In this document: in pieces, positions 25,178 through 39,041 of the stretch
How positions within the stretch are numbered: position 1 is the stretch's first letter
Layout of the letters: each line of letters opens with the position of its first letter
Assembly (NCBI GenBank): GCA_002897115.2
Contig: BCIH01000002.1
Location: 515,400-579,399, forward strand
Length of the DNA: 64,000 nt
From: Prototheca cutis
Taxonomy: Eukaryota > Chlorophyta > Trebouxiophyceae > Chlorellales > Chlorellaceae
Direction: 5' to 3'
The notes under the pieces: model-generated
Seen by the model: the letters and a program-made list of their open reading frames with translations, nothing else
The model's database searches: none
What the model was told of the DNA's origin: nothing
Translations under genes and position numbers: made by a program

Positions 25178-28100
25178 CTAAGCCACCTGGGCTTGCCACC
25201 GGTGAACCAGGGTCTGCAGCCGGACAGCCGACTGCGGCTCCATCGCCAACTCCGCTCGTAGGTTTGCGGCGGTATCCTCCAGTCGGATCATCCGCGCGTC
25301 GCCGGGCCCCGGGCGGCGCGGGCCGGGACTCGGCGACTGACCGGCTCCCTGCCATGGACCTTGCTCAACTTGCAGGTGCGCCATGTCAAACAGCAGCCGG
25401 GTGTGGCTTGGGGGGAGGACGACTGGCGATGTTCTCGCCACATTTGCTGTTGTCGTCCTTTCCTCGCTAGCGGTGGCCCGTGGCCAGTCCAGCGACGTCA
25501 GTTCCAGGCCTGCCGCTCCCACCAGGAGCACCGGCCGGGGGATGACAACGACAGCGCCGGCGGCGCCGGTCCCATCCCCGGCGGCACCTGTCGACCACAC
25601 CCGAGCCTGGTGGACCGGAACCTGCAGTGCGGCATCAAGCAACCCAAAGNGTGCCGGCGGAGTGACAGGAGCGGTTGTAGCTCCTATTGGCATGGCCGCC
25701 TCCGATGTAAAGGTACTACGACTCCCACGAGCAGTCTCTGGTCCGTCGCCACCACCACCACTACTGTCGACTCCAACGACGCGCAGCGTGCGCAGCGCGC
25801 CCGGCTCATCCAGGAGCCCAGCGCTGGAGGCGATGCCCGCCGCCACGGCGCCAACCAGGCCAAAGGCGCTGCCCACGGGAGCCAGCATGCTGCGGCCCAG
25901 GACCGACAGCGCTGACGGCGGCGAGGGTGTCGGGTAGGTGCCCGTTTCCGGGGACGCGACGAGAGTCGCAGCGCCCCGTGGCGGAGCAACAGCAGCCTTG
26001 TCCGTCGACGCACACCCACGCCACGACAGCTGTTGCTCGACGGCTACGGCGACAGCGCCGGCATCGGGCTCATCAGCACCACTAAAATCGCCATCCGTGT
26101 CATACTCTTCCTCGCCACCGTTCACAGCCCGGGCGACGGCGTAGGAAAACCCGCTGATGGACGACAGAGTCCAGCCAGACAGGCCACGCAGCAGCCCTGC
26201 AGAGCCCATGCCCACGCCCGCAAAAAATCCGGCCGCCGACCCCCGGGCCATCCCGGCCAGGGGCAGCGTGAAGAGATCCGCAACGCCACGGCGAACGCAA
26301 CGCACCAGGCCCGCGGGGTTTCCCAGCAACGCCAGTGAGCCCAGCATCCGCGGCGCTCCTAACAATACTTCGGCCAACGCGTGCGCCGCCAGGCCCCGTG
26401 CGAGGACGTGCGGCCGGAACAGTGCACGGCGCGCACCCAGCGGTGACAACGCCAGGGGTGCCGAGCTCGCGTCCAGCGCCACGGGAAGGCCCGCTGTCCC
26501 TGCCGCAACGTGCACATCCAAAGCAACGCGAACCGCCTGCACGGCACAGGAACTCACAAACAGCCGGCTCGCGGCCGCGCCCGCAGCCTCCGCCCGGAGG
26601 GTGCGTACCAGCGATGATGGCGCTGTGCTTTGCGTCGATGTTGCAGAGGCGACAGGGGCCTCGTTGACTCTGGCCATGCTCGCACTGTCGGTGCCAGTGG
26701 TGGTCTCGACAGTGGGGGGGAGGACGCCAGCAGCACGGGCCCCTCCCTCGGCAGAAACACCCCCCACCACCGCTTCTCCACCACTCGCAGTAGAAAGCAT
26801 GTCTCCCGCGGTCTGGCCTCGTCCCCGGAGCAGCGTGCGCTGGAGTCGTTGCGCCAGTCGCACCGNGCTGCCGTCGATGCACGCGGCCAGCGGCGGCAAC
26901 GCCACCGCCGCGCTTTCCACCCAGGCGTTGCGGAAGCTGGGCGGAAGCGCGTCGTCCCCCGGCGCATGGTGCACCGTCAGCGACAGCCACGGCCGCGCGG
27001 CGCGCCTTGCAGCTGTCTGGCTAGCCGTCCCGCCGCCGCTGCCGCTGTCGGCCGCAGTGGCGCTGGTAGTATAGAGCAGGGGCGTCGCCCCGGCAGGGCA
27101 CGCTACGTCGACATGCAGTGCCCTGGCGCCCAGGGTGACGGTGTAGGCCACAACGGCATCGACCGACCGCGCCGAAGGCCCGCGCACCAACCGCTGCGCC
27201 GCCGCGACACGAAGCTCGCGCAGCGTCAGCACCGCCACCTCGCGCCCCGCGGCCGAACCAAGCGCGGCAACGGCGCGGCCAGCCACGCGTGCCCGCTCGT
27301 CGTCCCACAGGCAAACCTCCACCTGGGCCAGTGCAGCATCGATTGCCATGTTCGTAGGCATGGGGCTGGGTTGCATGCTGTCTTGGTCGGGCGGGGCTGG
27401 GTGAAGGCCCAGCACGCGATCGGTTCCATCGCCACCATTGGACGCGATGCGCCGGACGTAGCCAGGACCGGCTTCCTCAACGGATCGCAGCGTCACGACT
27501 GTGCTGGCACACTGACTGTCCACCATTGCTATCAGCCCAGCCGGTAACTCGTGCACCCCCGGCCACAGCTCCAGGTGGTGTGTCCACGTTGGATGCAAAG
27601 GCTGGCCCGGTGCTGCAACACCCTGGCCACTCGGCGCTCGTGTCGGCGACAGCACAATCACAGGGACTGTGGCCACAGAAGCAGTTGCACCCCGTCTCCC
27701 CTGCTGCTGTTGCTGCCGTAGCGCTGGTGGTACATCCACGCTGGCCGCTCCTGCACCATCAGGTCCACCACGTCCCCACTGCCCAACCGCAACAGCAGCG
27801 GCGGCAGCAGCTTGGCCGGGAAGGACACATGCCTCCCAGTCTGGCAGCGTGGGATCAACGCTGCCACCACTGCCTTGCTCCTGTGACGCTTCCCAGGCCT
27901 GCAGGCAGTCCAGAAAGGCGTCCTCATCCTCGCTGTCCTCCCAGGCCCGAGCGCTGGCCGTGGCCGCCATCCTCCTGTGTTCATTGGTATGTTGGTTGGT
28001 GGGCATTGGTTGGAGGAACAGCTGGATCGCCTGGAAGCCATTGGTCGGTCTCTGCTGAATGGACGCAATGTAACCAGCAGCACCAGCAATACTAGTGGCG

Positions 28101-31100
28101 GAGCTCCTCTGCCCCAAAATCTGTCATGTTGGTCCAGCCACAGACGGGCAGGGGCCCCCCCCCCACACACACACAGACACAGACACAGACACACAAGACA
28201 GAACCAGGCACCTTGGAGACAGCGCCGCATCGGTCGGAGCCCACTCGGCGCAGTGTGAAAAGTGGTGCGGCTCAAAATCGCACTCCACCTCTGAATGCGC
28301 CGCGACCTGCGGTGTGGAGAGACAATGAGCGATATCTTTGGGGCATCCCTGTGTGTGGACTCGTGTATGCACGTGCATGGCGGCGGCAGGCACCATCCTT
28401 CATGCAAGATAGTAGCCAACACAAAAAAGCCTCCAATGTCCAGCGTCAAACAAACTGGCCAGGCAGGGTCATCACTCAAGCCAGCGACAGACGGATGATT
28501 CTGCTTCCAAATACAACCAATACTGCACAAACTTGCATTCCAAACCCAAGCACCCATCTTGCACCTGGAGGCAGAGTTCTGGGGGCAGGTTGCCTGCATC
28601 AGCAGCGTTGGGACCACCACCTGCCCGCCCCACTCCTCTCCAGCTGACCGTCACTTGGATGTCTTGGCTGGTGGCGTTCCTCAGGACCCCCGGCGGCTGG
28701 CGATCCCTGTTGTGGTTGGGGTGCTACGACTGAGCACGTGGTGCATGGTGCATGGTGCATGGTGCATGGCAGCACTATGGACTGGGTGTGAGGCGCCAGG
28801 GCTCTTCAAGTCGTCTCAACCATGACCATGACGACTGCCCCAAAACAGGGGCCCCCCCGTGCACACCAACCCACCCATTGATCAAACGATGCAACAATCC
28901 AGCATTCTCCACCACCGACGACAACCACTCACCTGAACAGGACGAGGTGGCGGCGGCCCTGGCTGACGAGCACGCGCCAACTGNCCATCATCACAGGATC
29001 GTCCCCGGCGGGAGCCAGGTAAACACGCTGGCGCCCCCGGGCCTCACAGGGGTCGATAGCCGGCGCCCAGGCTTCCGGCGCCTCGCTGGAAGTTGGATCA
29101 CTGCGCCCCAGACACAGTAGCGGGGCCAGGGGTGGAAGGGCACCACTGCTGCGAGGACGTGGGCTCGCCAGCAGCAGAGCCCGCGTCTGACCGGCGTCTA
29201 CACTGGCAGTCCAGGCGGCAGCCGTGGCCGGGCCCGGTCCCAGGCCGCTGCCCTCCGCATCCAGCACGGGCTGCGCTGCGCGAAGAAAGAGTGGCCCGTC
29301 CAGCATATTCGTCACATAGGCAGCGGGTGCCAGGCTCAGCCTCCACACTCCCGCCGGCGCTGCAGCAACGGTGGTTGGGGGGGGGTTGCCAGTGATGGGG
29401 ACACATGTTTTGGAGGGAAGTAGGCTTCAGCCAGCATGCCTGCCCACCCCCTTAAAACAAAACTGTAATACCCACTCAGCTCACCATGTGATGTCACGTC
29501 ACACACGACATGCAGGAGCAGGGTCAGCACGGGTGGCGGCCCGGCGTTTGCCGCAAAGATGGCGTTTGCTGTGTCAATGCCCGGCCGTACCAGCTGGAAC
29601 TGGACCGCCTGCGTCCAGCCGTCCTCACCGTCACCAGCGGCACTGCCGGCAGCCGATGGTCTAGCATATCCTGAAGCAGCCCTGCCATTTCCATTCTCGC
29701 CGCCACGGCGCGCCGAGCCCTCTGCCGGGGCCAGGGCAACCCCAGTGGCCATGAACCGAAGGCCCCCCGGCATGTCCAACTGCATCGCCNCGATGGCCAT
29801 GGGCCCGGCGTCTGAGCCGTCCCATGCCTGTGCCGCTTTCCCAGCCGCAACCGGACCGATGCCCAGGCGCGGCAGGGCGGTCGAGCCGCCCGCCGGGATG
29901 GACACCTCCCAGGCTGTAAAACTCCCTTGCTCTACAGCCACGGCAGATCGCCCGACTGNCAGGCCCGGATCCGAACTTGCACGCGTGCCAGACACTGGCG
30001 TGAGCACCAGCCTCAGTGCCGCCGATGACTCGAGCTGGTTGGAAAGCACGGCATGGGGCACGAGATCCAGGCACAACTGCGACGGGCCCGCCACTTCACG
30101 GGGACTCACAGTACTCAGAGGCCTCGTCACCAGCTGGCACGGAGCGACGCGGGTTTTCTGCGACGATGTTGCCCCGCCGACTCCTCCCAGCACCGCAACG
30201 CCCCCAGGAGGAGCCACAAACACCTTCTCGGCCGTGCCAAACAGGTGTCGGTCAAACCCGGGGAGGCCCCTTGGGCCCNAGATGGCAGAGCCAAGGTTTC
30301 TCGCCGTCGCATCGCCATCTTCTGCTCCAGATCCGGCAGATAGCGCCGGCATGACAAGCGCAATGGCGCGGTGCGGCTCTTGTGACTGGGGAGATGTGTC
30401 ATGTTCCTGACAGGGCAAGGCCGTGGGGGTGTCTCCTCTGTTTCCCGGTGTGTATTTGGACACAACAACCAGGGCCTACGTCATTCTGCTCAATACTACG
30501 AAACCATGTCGATCCCCATGGCAAAAAACCCTCTCTCCCTACGGAGTGCCCGCATCGCATCGCTGGGTTGTTGCATCCCCCCCCCCCAAAAAAGGGAAGA
30601 AAAAAACCCTCTTCGAACCCGAATTCCCCCACCAGTCACCGCCCAGGGCTCACTGTTGAGAGCCAGAGCAAGGCCGCGACGCCGCCCTCTGAGGGTACAG
30701 CCAAGTGGAACGACTCCCCCGGCAGAAGTCGATCGGGAGGTACCCCAGATGCCACACCGTGCAACCAGACGGGTGCCGGCAGCGCATTGCGGATGACAGC
30801 AGGGCTCTGAAGTACCAGGTGCGACACGTGCCGTGCGCCAGGGCAAGCCTCGGTTCGGCCCAGCATCACTGCCAGGGGGGGTTTTGCGGCTGGCGACCCC
30901 GGTGGCCCAGGCTGTGTCCGGGAGTCTGGCGCCAGCACCATCTGCATTGTAGGTGGGTTTTTGTGGTGCAGTCTGAGTCCATCGTTCGATTTTCGATGAC
31001 AAATGCATTCAATTCTTTGGCACACCAGTCTGTCAAAATGACAAACAGGCCCTAGGAGCTGGCTTGCTCTCCCCGCCTTGCACAAAAGCCTACAGACCTG

Positions 31101-34100
31101 GTGGCCTAACGATCCCCTGGGCGCCCGCCCGCTGGGCGCTTCATCGGGGAGAATGGCGAGAACCACCGGCACTGACCACCCTCCAGAGAGCCAAATGCGC
31201 GCGACGGGGGCACCGGCACCCAGGACCCATGGGTCCCTGGCCAAGCACGACTCTCCCGGTCCAATGTGCAGCATCGTGCCGGACACCTGGCGACCCCCAT
31301 CCATGCCTCCAGGCCGCTCCTGAGCGATGCGGACCAGCAGCGGCCACGCACTGTCGTTGCGGATGGACAAATCTGGGGTCAGCGTCGCCACGTGCCCTCC
31401 GGGCACCGGAGACACCTCCAGCCGCAAGGGCAGTACCAGCCGGGGGGGTGCAGATGTGAGGGTGGTACTGCCAGTGCCACTCCCACCCCCACCAGCTGGC
31501 CGCCAGATACTAAACGGCAGCATGCTTGCTCGAGCAGCAGGCGACCGGGGGCTGGTTGGCGCTTCTGCAACACCGTGCCCTTCCCCACGAACTGGTGTAC
31601 CAGCAAATCCCGCGAGCCAGGACGCGACGCCCGATGTCATCACGTCAAACGGCGGACTCCAGTCCAGAGAGTTGTTTTCATCACCGGAGTCTTTCCCTGC
31701 AATCGCTTCGACATCACCCCCAGTCCCCATGCCCAGCGCTGCAACCTGCAGCCAGCGCAGCGTGCCTGGAAACAGGGCGGGGGCAGCTGGCCACGCAAAC
31801 TCGCAGTCTTCCCCGCCCGGCGCCAGCACGGCTGCGGCGGCTGTGCACCCGACCTGCCGGATCGACAGGCGCAGCGGCGACTCGTTCCGCAGCTGCAGCG
31901 CGCCTCTCGTCCCTGGGGCACGGCGAGCAACGGCCGTCAAAGCGCGCCGCAGCGATTGCAGCGTCGAGGCCCAGACGTTGAGTCGTAGTCGTCCCGGGGA
32001 CAACAGACGAGCAGCACCGGTTCCGGGAGCGGGCGGGGGGCCCGCACTAGCGCCCAGCCTCAGCATGTCGCCATGCAGTCGGTCCCGTAGCTGTTCCAAG
32101 CTCGCACTAAGCCAGGCATCAGGCGGATGGCAGGCAGCAGGATTCCCGCCATTGCGTCGAGTCCGTCTCCCATGCGGAAGACCAGTGGAAGTCAACGGTC
32201 CGCTTCTGTCGCCTGATGCACCGAGCACGTGGTCATGCCCACCCACCGGTCCACCACCACCACTCCCCAACACGCCAGCGCTGCCGAGGGCGCCCACCAC
32301 TGCCAGGGGTGTTGGCTCAAGGAGCAGTGCCCCCGCCTGGGGGCAGGTGGCCTCGGCCACGCTCAGCGCCAGCGTCCCAAACGCCGCGGCTTTGACCCCG
32401 GCATTGGATGCATAGCGATGCACCAGCGCGCCGCCGTCCTCGAGCCGCAGCCGGAACTGCGGCCGCCACCGGGCGTCCAGCAACTGAAGCTCCAGCGACT
32501 TCACCTGCAGCGCCTGCGTCGACGCTGCGCACACCGGCGCTGGCAGTGCTGCGGTAAGAGCAGGTGGTCCGACGGGTGTCAATGACGGGATGCCGGATGC
32601 AGGATCGGTTGTGTTCACCTTGGCGGTGCTGTTCTTCTTTAAGCCCTCCAGACCCCTTCGCCGAGGGTTGATGCGCAGATGACGCAGCACCGTCCTGGGG
32701 CTCAGCATGCCACGCCAGTTCAGCCGCCACACTTGCGCGCCGGGCTCTGCCACCACGGAAGAAGAAGACGGAGGAGAGCTTCCGGCAGCCGTATCCTCGC
32801 CGACGGTGCCACAGGATGCCCCGTGCACCTCAGGAGCCCCGGTAACCAATGCGGAAAGCACGTCCAGTCGCCATGCTGCAAGCGGCCGCATGGGCATCCC
32901 AGGGTCATCCAGCGGGCAGAGCTTGATGCGGGCCACAACGGTCTGAGATCCACCATCACCGGAACTCCAGCTCGGGTGGTCTGCACTGTTGTCAGAGACC
33001 GAACCCGCCGCATTGGGGGGGGTTGAGGCAGCAGCAGAATCTGTGTCAGTATATCCAACGAGCTGGAAGCCCGCATGCGTCAGCTCCGTGGCCTGCGAGA
33101 TGTGTACCCCAAAATGTGTTGGGTGCATTGCTGCTGGAGCGCGTACATGCTGCATATCTGTCCGGCACCCTGAGACGGTGGCAGCCAGGCCCTTGTTGTC
33201 GACTGTTGCCTGCCACTCCAGTGAAAGGTCAACAGGCCAGAACCCCCGTCACTCATGGACTCCATCCCCTGACACCCCCCCCCCCCCCAAAAAAAAAGCA
33301 ACAACAACAGCAATAATACACCCCCAGGCACTGCTTGCCTTGCACCGAAACTCGAGCGCCTGCACAGCTCTGGGCTCGGCGTAGCTCCAGGCAATGCAAT
33401 GCAATGGTTCCAGGTCAGCAGCGCTGGCGGACTCGGTCCATGCCTGCGATGTGGCGTGATGCTGTTTGCTGGGAGCCGACTGTCACATGCGTCCATCAGG
33501 CATCGAGCCCCCAACGTCAGTCTGCTGGTTGGAATGATCCCCTTCCCAGCGTGCCGCAGCAGCAGCGCCGCACCACTGTTGCCAAGACTCGCGCTGCCCA
33601 AGCAATCAACGACCTCGCTGTACCAGCACGGCGCCAGTAGACACTTCTGCACAGCCCATGCGTGCCCCTGGCCACCGACTCCAATCGGGGGCCGGCACGC
33701 CCTTTCAACAAGAGCAACTCGCCTCTACCAAACACACACCTGGACTTGGAAAGGGCGCAACAGTGCCCGGCTGGGCGCGTGGGAGCTGGGAAAGCTGCAA
33801 ACAAATGGCCCAGTCCTCAAATCGTCGGCATAGTCCGCGGAGCCATCTTCAGAGGACGCTTGATCAGGGACTGAGGAGTCGCTCCCACCCACCGCCGATG
33901 ATGCAGCCTTGTGCAGACCAGCGAGAGCCTCAGCAGCCATGCCTGCCCCCTTTGACCCCGCAGCTGTGCAGGCCGTAGCGATCGNCTTGACCTGTTTGAT
34001 CTCTGCCAGCCCCATGCGGAGCTCAGCGGCGCCGGCAAAGACCCGGAACACTGACATCACCCCACCGGTCTTGACGCTCTCCACTCTCAGATCCGTCGGT

Positions 34101-37100
34101 GCCATCAGCATCATGTGCGGGCCTATTGCGCGCGCAGTACTAGGATGGTCATCAACGCTGTTCTCCGTCGTCCTGCCACTGCCATTTCTCAACGCCACAT
34201 GGCAGTCCACCACAGTGGCGTCTGCCAGCTGCACGCTGGCGTACCGTTCGATCCACGGTCGCTCGTCCTGGGCAGGCCAGGACAGCTGCGTTGCAGCGAG
34301 CTGACCCGTGACGAGTTCCAGCACGGTGGTGTGGCGATCCCAACCCCCGGGCTGCTCCGCCGCCGCGGCACGCACGCTCATCCCGGTGCAGGACAGGCGG
34401 AGCCGGGATGGGGCGGCAACATCGGGGGGCGCTGAAGCACTGGGCGCCAGGCATGCGGCCCAAAAGGCGAGTGCCGTGACTGCCTCCCCGTCGAGTCGGC
34501 ACCGCAGCGTGCCCAGCGTGATGGTGGTGCTGCTGGTGGTGGTGCCTGGGGCAGCAAACGGTTCCCTTGCATCAGCCGGGGCCCGTGGGTTGCCTGCCGA
34601 TGACGAAAAGGTCAAGAGCAGCACGGGAGGCAAGGCGTCTGGGTGAGCAGTCTTGCTCGTCACCGGCCCTACCGCCGCACAGATGGAGAATATTTCCCGG
34701 GGCTCCATTGTCACATCGGCCAGAGGAGCCGCCACTGCTTGACTCCCCTGCTGCAGTCTGAATGTTCCAAATGCAACCTGCGGCACCACCATGAGGAACG
34801 GATGGGTTTGGTGAACAGCGCGGCAAACAGCACCTCAGCTGAGAGTGCCAAACGTCCCACNCATCCACCCGCGCACCAAAAGAAAAGACAACGTACTCGG
34901 GTGCCGGTGGCGTCGCCCCAGGACGTCCTGAAACTGGCTGCCATCAGCGTCAGTCCTGGAGAAACACCGGTGCTTCCCGCAGCAGCGCCGTAGGCCTCGC
35001 TGGGGCCAGACATTCCAGCGGCCGTATGAGGACCACTTAAAAGCTGAATGGACGCTTCCCGGATCGTAAACCACGAGGGCTGTCGGGCATCGTTGGAACC
35101 GTGTGCTTGTTCTGTGTGCTGATGTCGACCTTGTTTGACCGGGACCGAGCATGCAGTGCCATGCTCATCATCGCCGTTCCCAACAGCCTTGCTGTCACCC
35201 TGGCCCTCAACCTTCTTTGGCAGGGCTGGCCGGCTGGTCAGGGCCTGCACCAGATCTGCCAGCCGCCGTGCCGAGCTCGCATCCAGCCGGCTGACCAGCG
35301 CTGCGGCCTCGATTTCCAGGGGTCCCGCCATGCGGGACACTAGCTGCAGCGCCGAAAGCAGGAACAGCCGCCGGTCTCGAGGTGCTTTCTCATCCTCCAT
35401 CGTTGTGGCGGCGGTGATGGCAGCGCTGTCCCTGGCAACAACTGCGAGCTCTGGCATCGTCGCCGCCCAGCGCATCGGCTTCTGGCACCCAAGAGCTGCG
35501 CCACCGGGAGAAAGCACAGTCAGATCAACACCTGCAGCCCCCGTTGCAAGCCGCACACCGTCGTTGACAGTCACAACAAGCGTTCCCATCGCTGCCGGGC
35601 ACAAGTCCAAGCAGACCTCGATCGCTCCGCAGGACACTCGCCAGTCGGTGCTTGCAGGACTGGCATCCGGTCCAGAAAGGGATGCCACCGTGCCCGTGTC
35701 AGCAACAGAAGACGGGAACAAAGCCATTCTGGAGTCCAATACCCTGCTCCGAGCAGCACTGACCTCTCCCAGGGACAGGGTCACCCCTGCAAGCCAGGGT
35801 GTCTCCCAGACAGCTGTCGGGGCTGCAGAAGGACTGCCGGCCTGTCGCCCCAGCACCACCGCCAGCTGTGACGCCGACAGCGAACACTGCAGCCCGGGCA
35901 GCACAACATGCGTCCAGCCATTCCCCGCCATTATCATCAGAGTCATTGCTCCGGCGAGGCAGTTCTCCTCAGCCGTCGCCGAGTCCAGCCGGGAAAGAAG
36001 GGCACTCCGGGAGGCTTGCGTTGCCAAGGCCCAAGGACCACTACCACCTGGCAGTGCAGGGCCAGCACAAGAAGGCTTTGTGCTGCCCCGCTCCGCCAGA
36101 TTATCACTGTGCACCTTGTCTTCATCGCCAGAACACTCTGGTGGCATCAAGATGCACCATTTCATGAGCGGCACCGTTGCCTGCAGCGTTGTATCTTGTT
36201 GGGCTGAAGAGCTGGTGCCCTGCCCACTGGCCTCTCCAACCCCAAACTTGGTGCCTCCCGGAGCCAAGTCAAACTGCACAGATTCGGGTGTCGATTCATA
36301 ACAAGGTTGTGCGCACATGTCGCAGAACAGATACAGCTGTGCAACGCCCAGCCACAATTCCCCATTCAACTGAAAAATTCCCTCCTCAGGCCTGCGCCAG
36401 TCCCAAACAATGCCACCACCCCCACACACCTGCATGGCATCTGCCTGCAGCAGGCTGACGGCACCGCCGGCAAACTGCCAGCCCACGTGAACCAGGCGCA
36501 GACGCACAGCTGCCGTAGCGATCGCGGAGTGCGTCGGCTTTTGATGCCCTGGCTGAGGTTTCCTTCCCGCCGTCGTTCCAGCGGGAGTGGGTATGCGCGT
36601 GTAGGCCGACCCGGTCTTGCTTGGCTCGACGACCGGGGCGCCTGAACGCACCGCCAGTTCCCGACCCTCTGACATGGAAACACAGCGAGATAGAGCCGCC
36701 ATCGTTGCCAGCAGGGCCGGAGAACCCAGGAGAAAAACGTGGTCTGCCTCCGCCGTCACCTCCCAGCCATGAGATGATGCGGTGCCAGCCATGGAAGTGG
36801 CATCAAGGTACTGGGCAACAGACCCCATCATACCCTCGTCCTCTTCACGGCGTGCTGCTCGCAGGACCAGGGCCGCACGACCCGGCTGCTCTGCAGAAAC
36901 CTGTGACCGAGGTTGGACATGCAGCCCTGCGACCTCAGTCCACACCGGCGGGCCGTCTGGTGGCACCGCCGTGGCAGCGATGGCCCCGCAATGATTGTCG
37001 ACACCGATGCCCACGCCATGCTGCAGCACCAGCGAGCCCAGGCCGGCAGACACCACGCTGGGTCGGCCACGGAGAAGCTGCGTCGACAGACGGGCATCCA

Positions 37101-39041
37101 GTATTTCAAAGCGCAATACGTTGCAGCCACTGGCACCACACTTCCCAGGCTTTGGCCCCGGCACAGAGAGGGACAGCTGGAAGCCTGCAGTTGTGCATGG
37201 CAGCACTACATCGGTGGCTGGTCCAAGGCACGGATTCACTGCACGGCACAGAAACACAGAGACAACAAAAAAAACTGGCCACCCAAACGCTCTCATCCCA
37301 GACTGAACTCCCCACCCAAATGTACCCGGGATCAAAGCGTCGGCGTGTACCCGAGCCGTGGCCTTCTTGGCGACGTCGGCCCAGACCGCCAAGATGACGT
37401 CGGCGTCGCCGCCCGCCGTAGTTCGTTCAGCGGCCGCCCCTCCCGGGGCCGTCGGAGCATCGTCTGCAGCAGTGTTTGTTTGAGTGCAGACATTCATTCA
37501 TTCCTCCATTCATTCATTGATGATACTGGCTTCTGTTGTGCATGCGAGGAGACCAACTTCTCGACGTCCTTCAGTGCACATTGCAACAATAATACACCTA
37601 CCACAAGACCAGAGAGCAGAAATCCCCCTGGTTCATGGCACTATCAGCTCGGTCATGACTCCATTGTCATGCTCATAAACCCCCCCCTCTCACTCAGGCC
37701 CCCAAAAAAGAATATTATTCCACCGCATGCACGCACCTGCTGCTTCAGCCTCGTTGGTGAGAAACTTCCAAAATCGACCGGCCACACCAAGGGACCCGGC
37801 GGCGGCAGGGGTGGTGGCAGAGTTGCTGTCTTTGGTGCTGTCACCCCTTGGAACCGATGGTGGACCCACAGGCAGCTCCGTTCCTGCACCACCTGGCGCC
37901 AGGTGTGACACCGGGTTCGCAGCAGGAACCACGGGCTCCATTGTCCCACCATCAGCGGCGTGCTTGACACCGCCTTTGTTCCCGGCCCGGCGTGCCGCGA
38001 CCGTGCGCTGGGCGACGTAGCGCAGCGAGGCCAGTTGGCCAGCGGAAAGCGTAGCGGCAGCATCTGTGATCTCCAGCTGCGCTGCCGCCGTGGCTTTGTG
38101 TCGGTCGCCCTCCTCCTCCTCCCAGTTCTCGAGGTAGGCAAACACCGGCGAGACAAACGCGAGCGAGCAGTGCGGGAGGACGAGCGCCGGTGCCAGAGTC
38201 TCCGTGGCCGGGTCCCGCGCCGCCAACGACAGGTTGACCAGCGTCAGCCGCTTGCCCAGCCAGGCCTCGGGCGAGGCATGGCGCTGTGTCAGCGAGGCGT
38301 CACTGGCGAGCTCCAGGTTCTGGAACGCGCAGCGTGCGAGGCATGTCTCGCCGTGGAACCAGCTCACCGACAGGTGCTTGATCTGCACGCTGACGTTGCA
38401 CAGCGCACGCAGCAGCCAGCCCTGAAGCGCAGCGCCCAGCCAGCCGGGCCCAGCCGCGGCGTCTGTCGGGGGGTCGGAGCCCTGGTGCCGGTGCCGCGGC
38501 CTGGCGACTGGGGGGATGCTTGCAGTGCCGGCCGGACGGTCCCCGACACTGGCCTCGTCATCCTCTGCTACAGGCTCCTCCACGTCCAGCTCAATATCCA
38601 CCGCAGTCAACACCACCTGTCCGGCGGTAACAAAACTATTGTGTGCATGTGTACATGGGTGTCGTGCAAGCAGAGACCCGGAGCACCACTGGTTGTCCCA
38701 GGACCCAATCGCCATGGCAGGTTTTCATTGCTGGCAAGCATGGTATACGCAGCAGCCCCCACTCTCTCTCATACACACATGCACGCCCAACGCCTGCGCG
38801 CCTGGATGGGCTGGGACGTGAGCGCTGTCCATGGGATGGTGATCTCCAGCGCCCGCGCCCGGGCACGCCGGACCGGCAGGCCAGACACCAGCGCATCCAG
38901 GTCCAGCTCCAGGTTGTGGAGCACCAGCGTGCCGCGGGAGGAAAAGGAGGCCCGCAGAGAGGAGCCATCCGAGTCCTCCGAGCTCCGGATGAAGGACCGC
39001 AACAGGCGGGTGATCAGGGGGGTCAGCACGGCGGAGGCCAT
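25178..39041 (-). CDS. VPS13-family bridge-like lipid transfer protein
   Basis: A very large multi-exon gene, about 3,800-3,900 residues if all open blocks are exonic. The first exons are 39041-38802, 38616-37737, 37463-37326 and 37184 to about 34900; further coding blocks lie near 34774-33760, 33650-33350, 33120-30654, 30445-29420, 29340-28960, 28690-28565 and 27985-25178. The N-terminus is a chorein domain (LVLHNLELDLDAL, IPWTALTSQP, VVLTAVDIELDV), closest in wording to VPS13B. The middle has VAB/SHR-type repeats (SPAVIRNALPAPVWLHG, LQLRNESPLRLSIR). Near the end LLGNPAGLVRCVRRGVADLF followed by LPLAGMARGSAAGFFAG and LRGLSGWTLSSISGFS is the conserved ATG2-C/APT1-like region. VPS13 proteins form hydrophobic grooves that move bulk lipid between organelles. 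Intron 1 (38801-38617) is GC-AG. Exact middle boundaries were not all resolved. Confidence 0.85.
28155..28196 (-). repeat. Poly-C plus CA/GACACA simple repeat in a VPS13 intron
   Basis: Plus strand: 10 C, then CA dinucleotides and repeated GACACA units. Sense strand: TG/TCTGTG repeats then G10. It lies in the 3' half of its intron. Confidence 0.85.
28741..28768 (+). repeat. Four tandem copies of GTGCATG
   Basis: Perfect 7-bp repeat, four copies, in an intron of the VPS13-like gene. Confidence 0.95.
30577..30593 (-). repeat. T6G11 tract in a VPS13 intron
   Basis: Plus strand C11A6; sense strand T6G11, about 60 nt after the donor near 30653. Confidence 0.9.
33275..33297 (-). repeat. T9G14 tract in a VPS13 intron
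   Basis: Plus strand C14A9; sense strand T9G14, roughly 50 nt after a likely donor near 33345. Confidence 0.9.

Noticed and set aside
26157..27547. Long plus-strand frames opposite the VPS13-like gene
   Set aside because: They are biased in composition and mirror GC-rich codons of the minus strand; the minus frame carries the conserved NPAG region.
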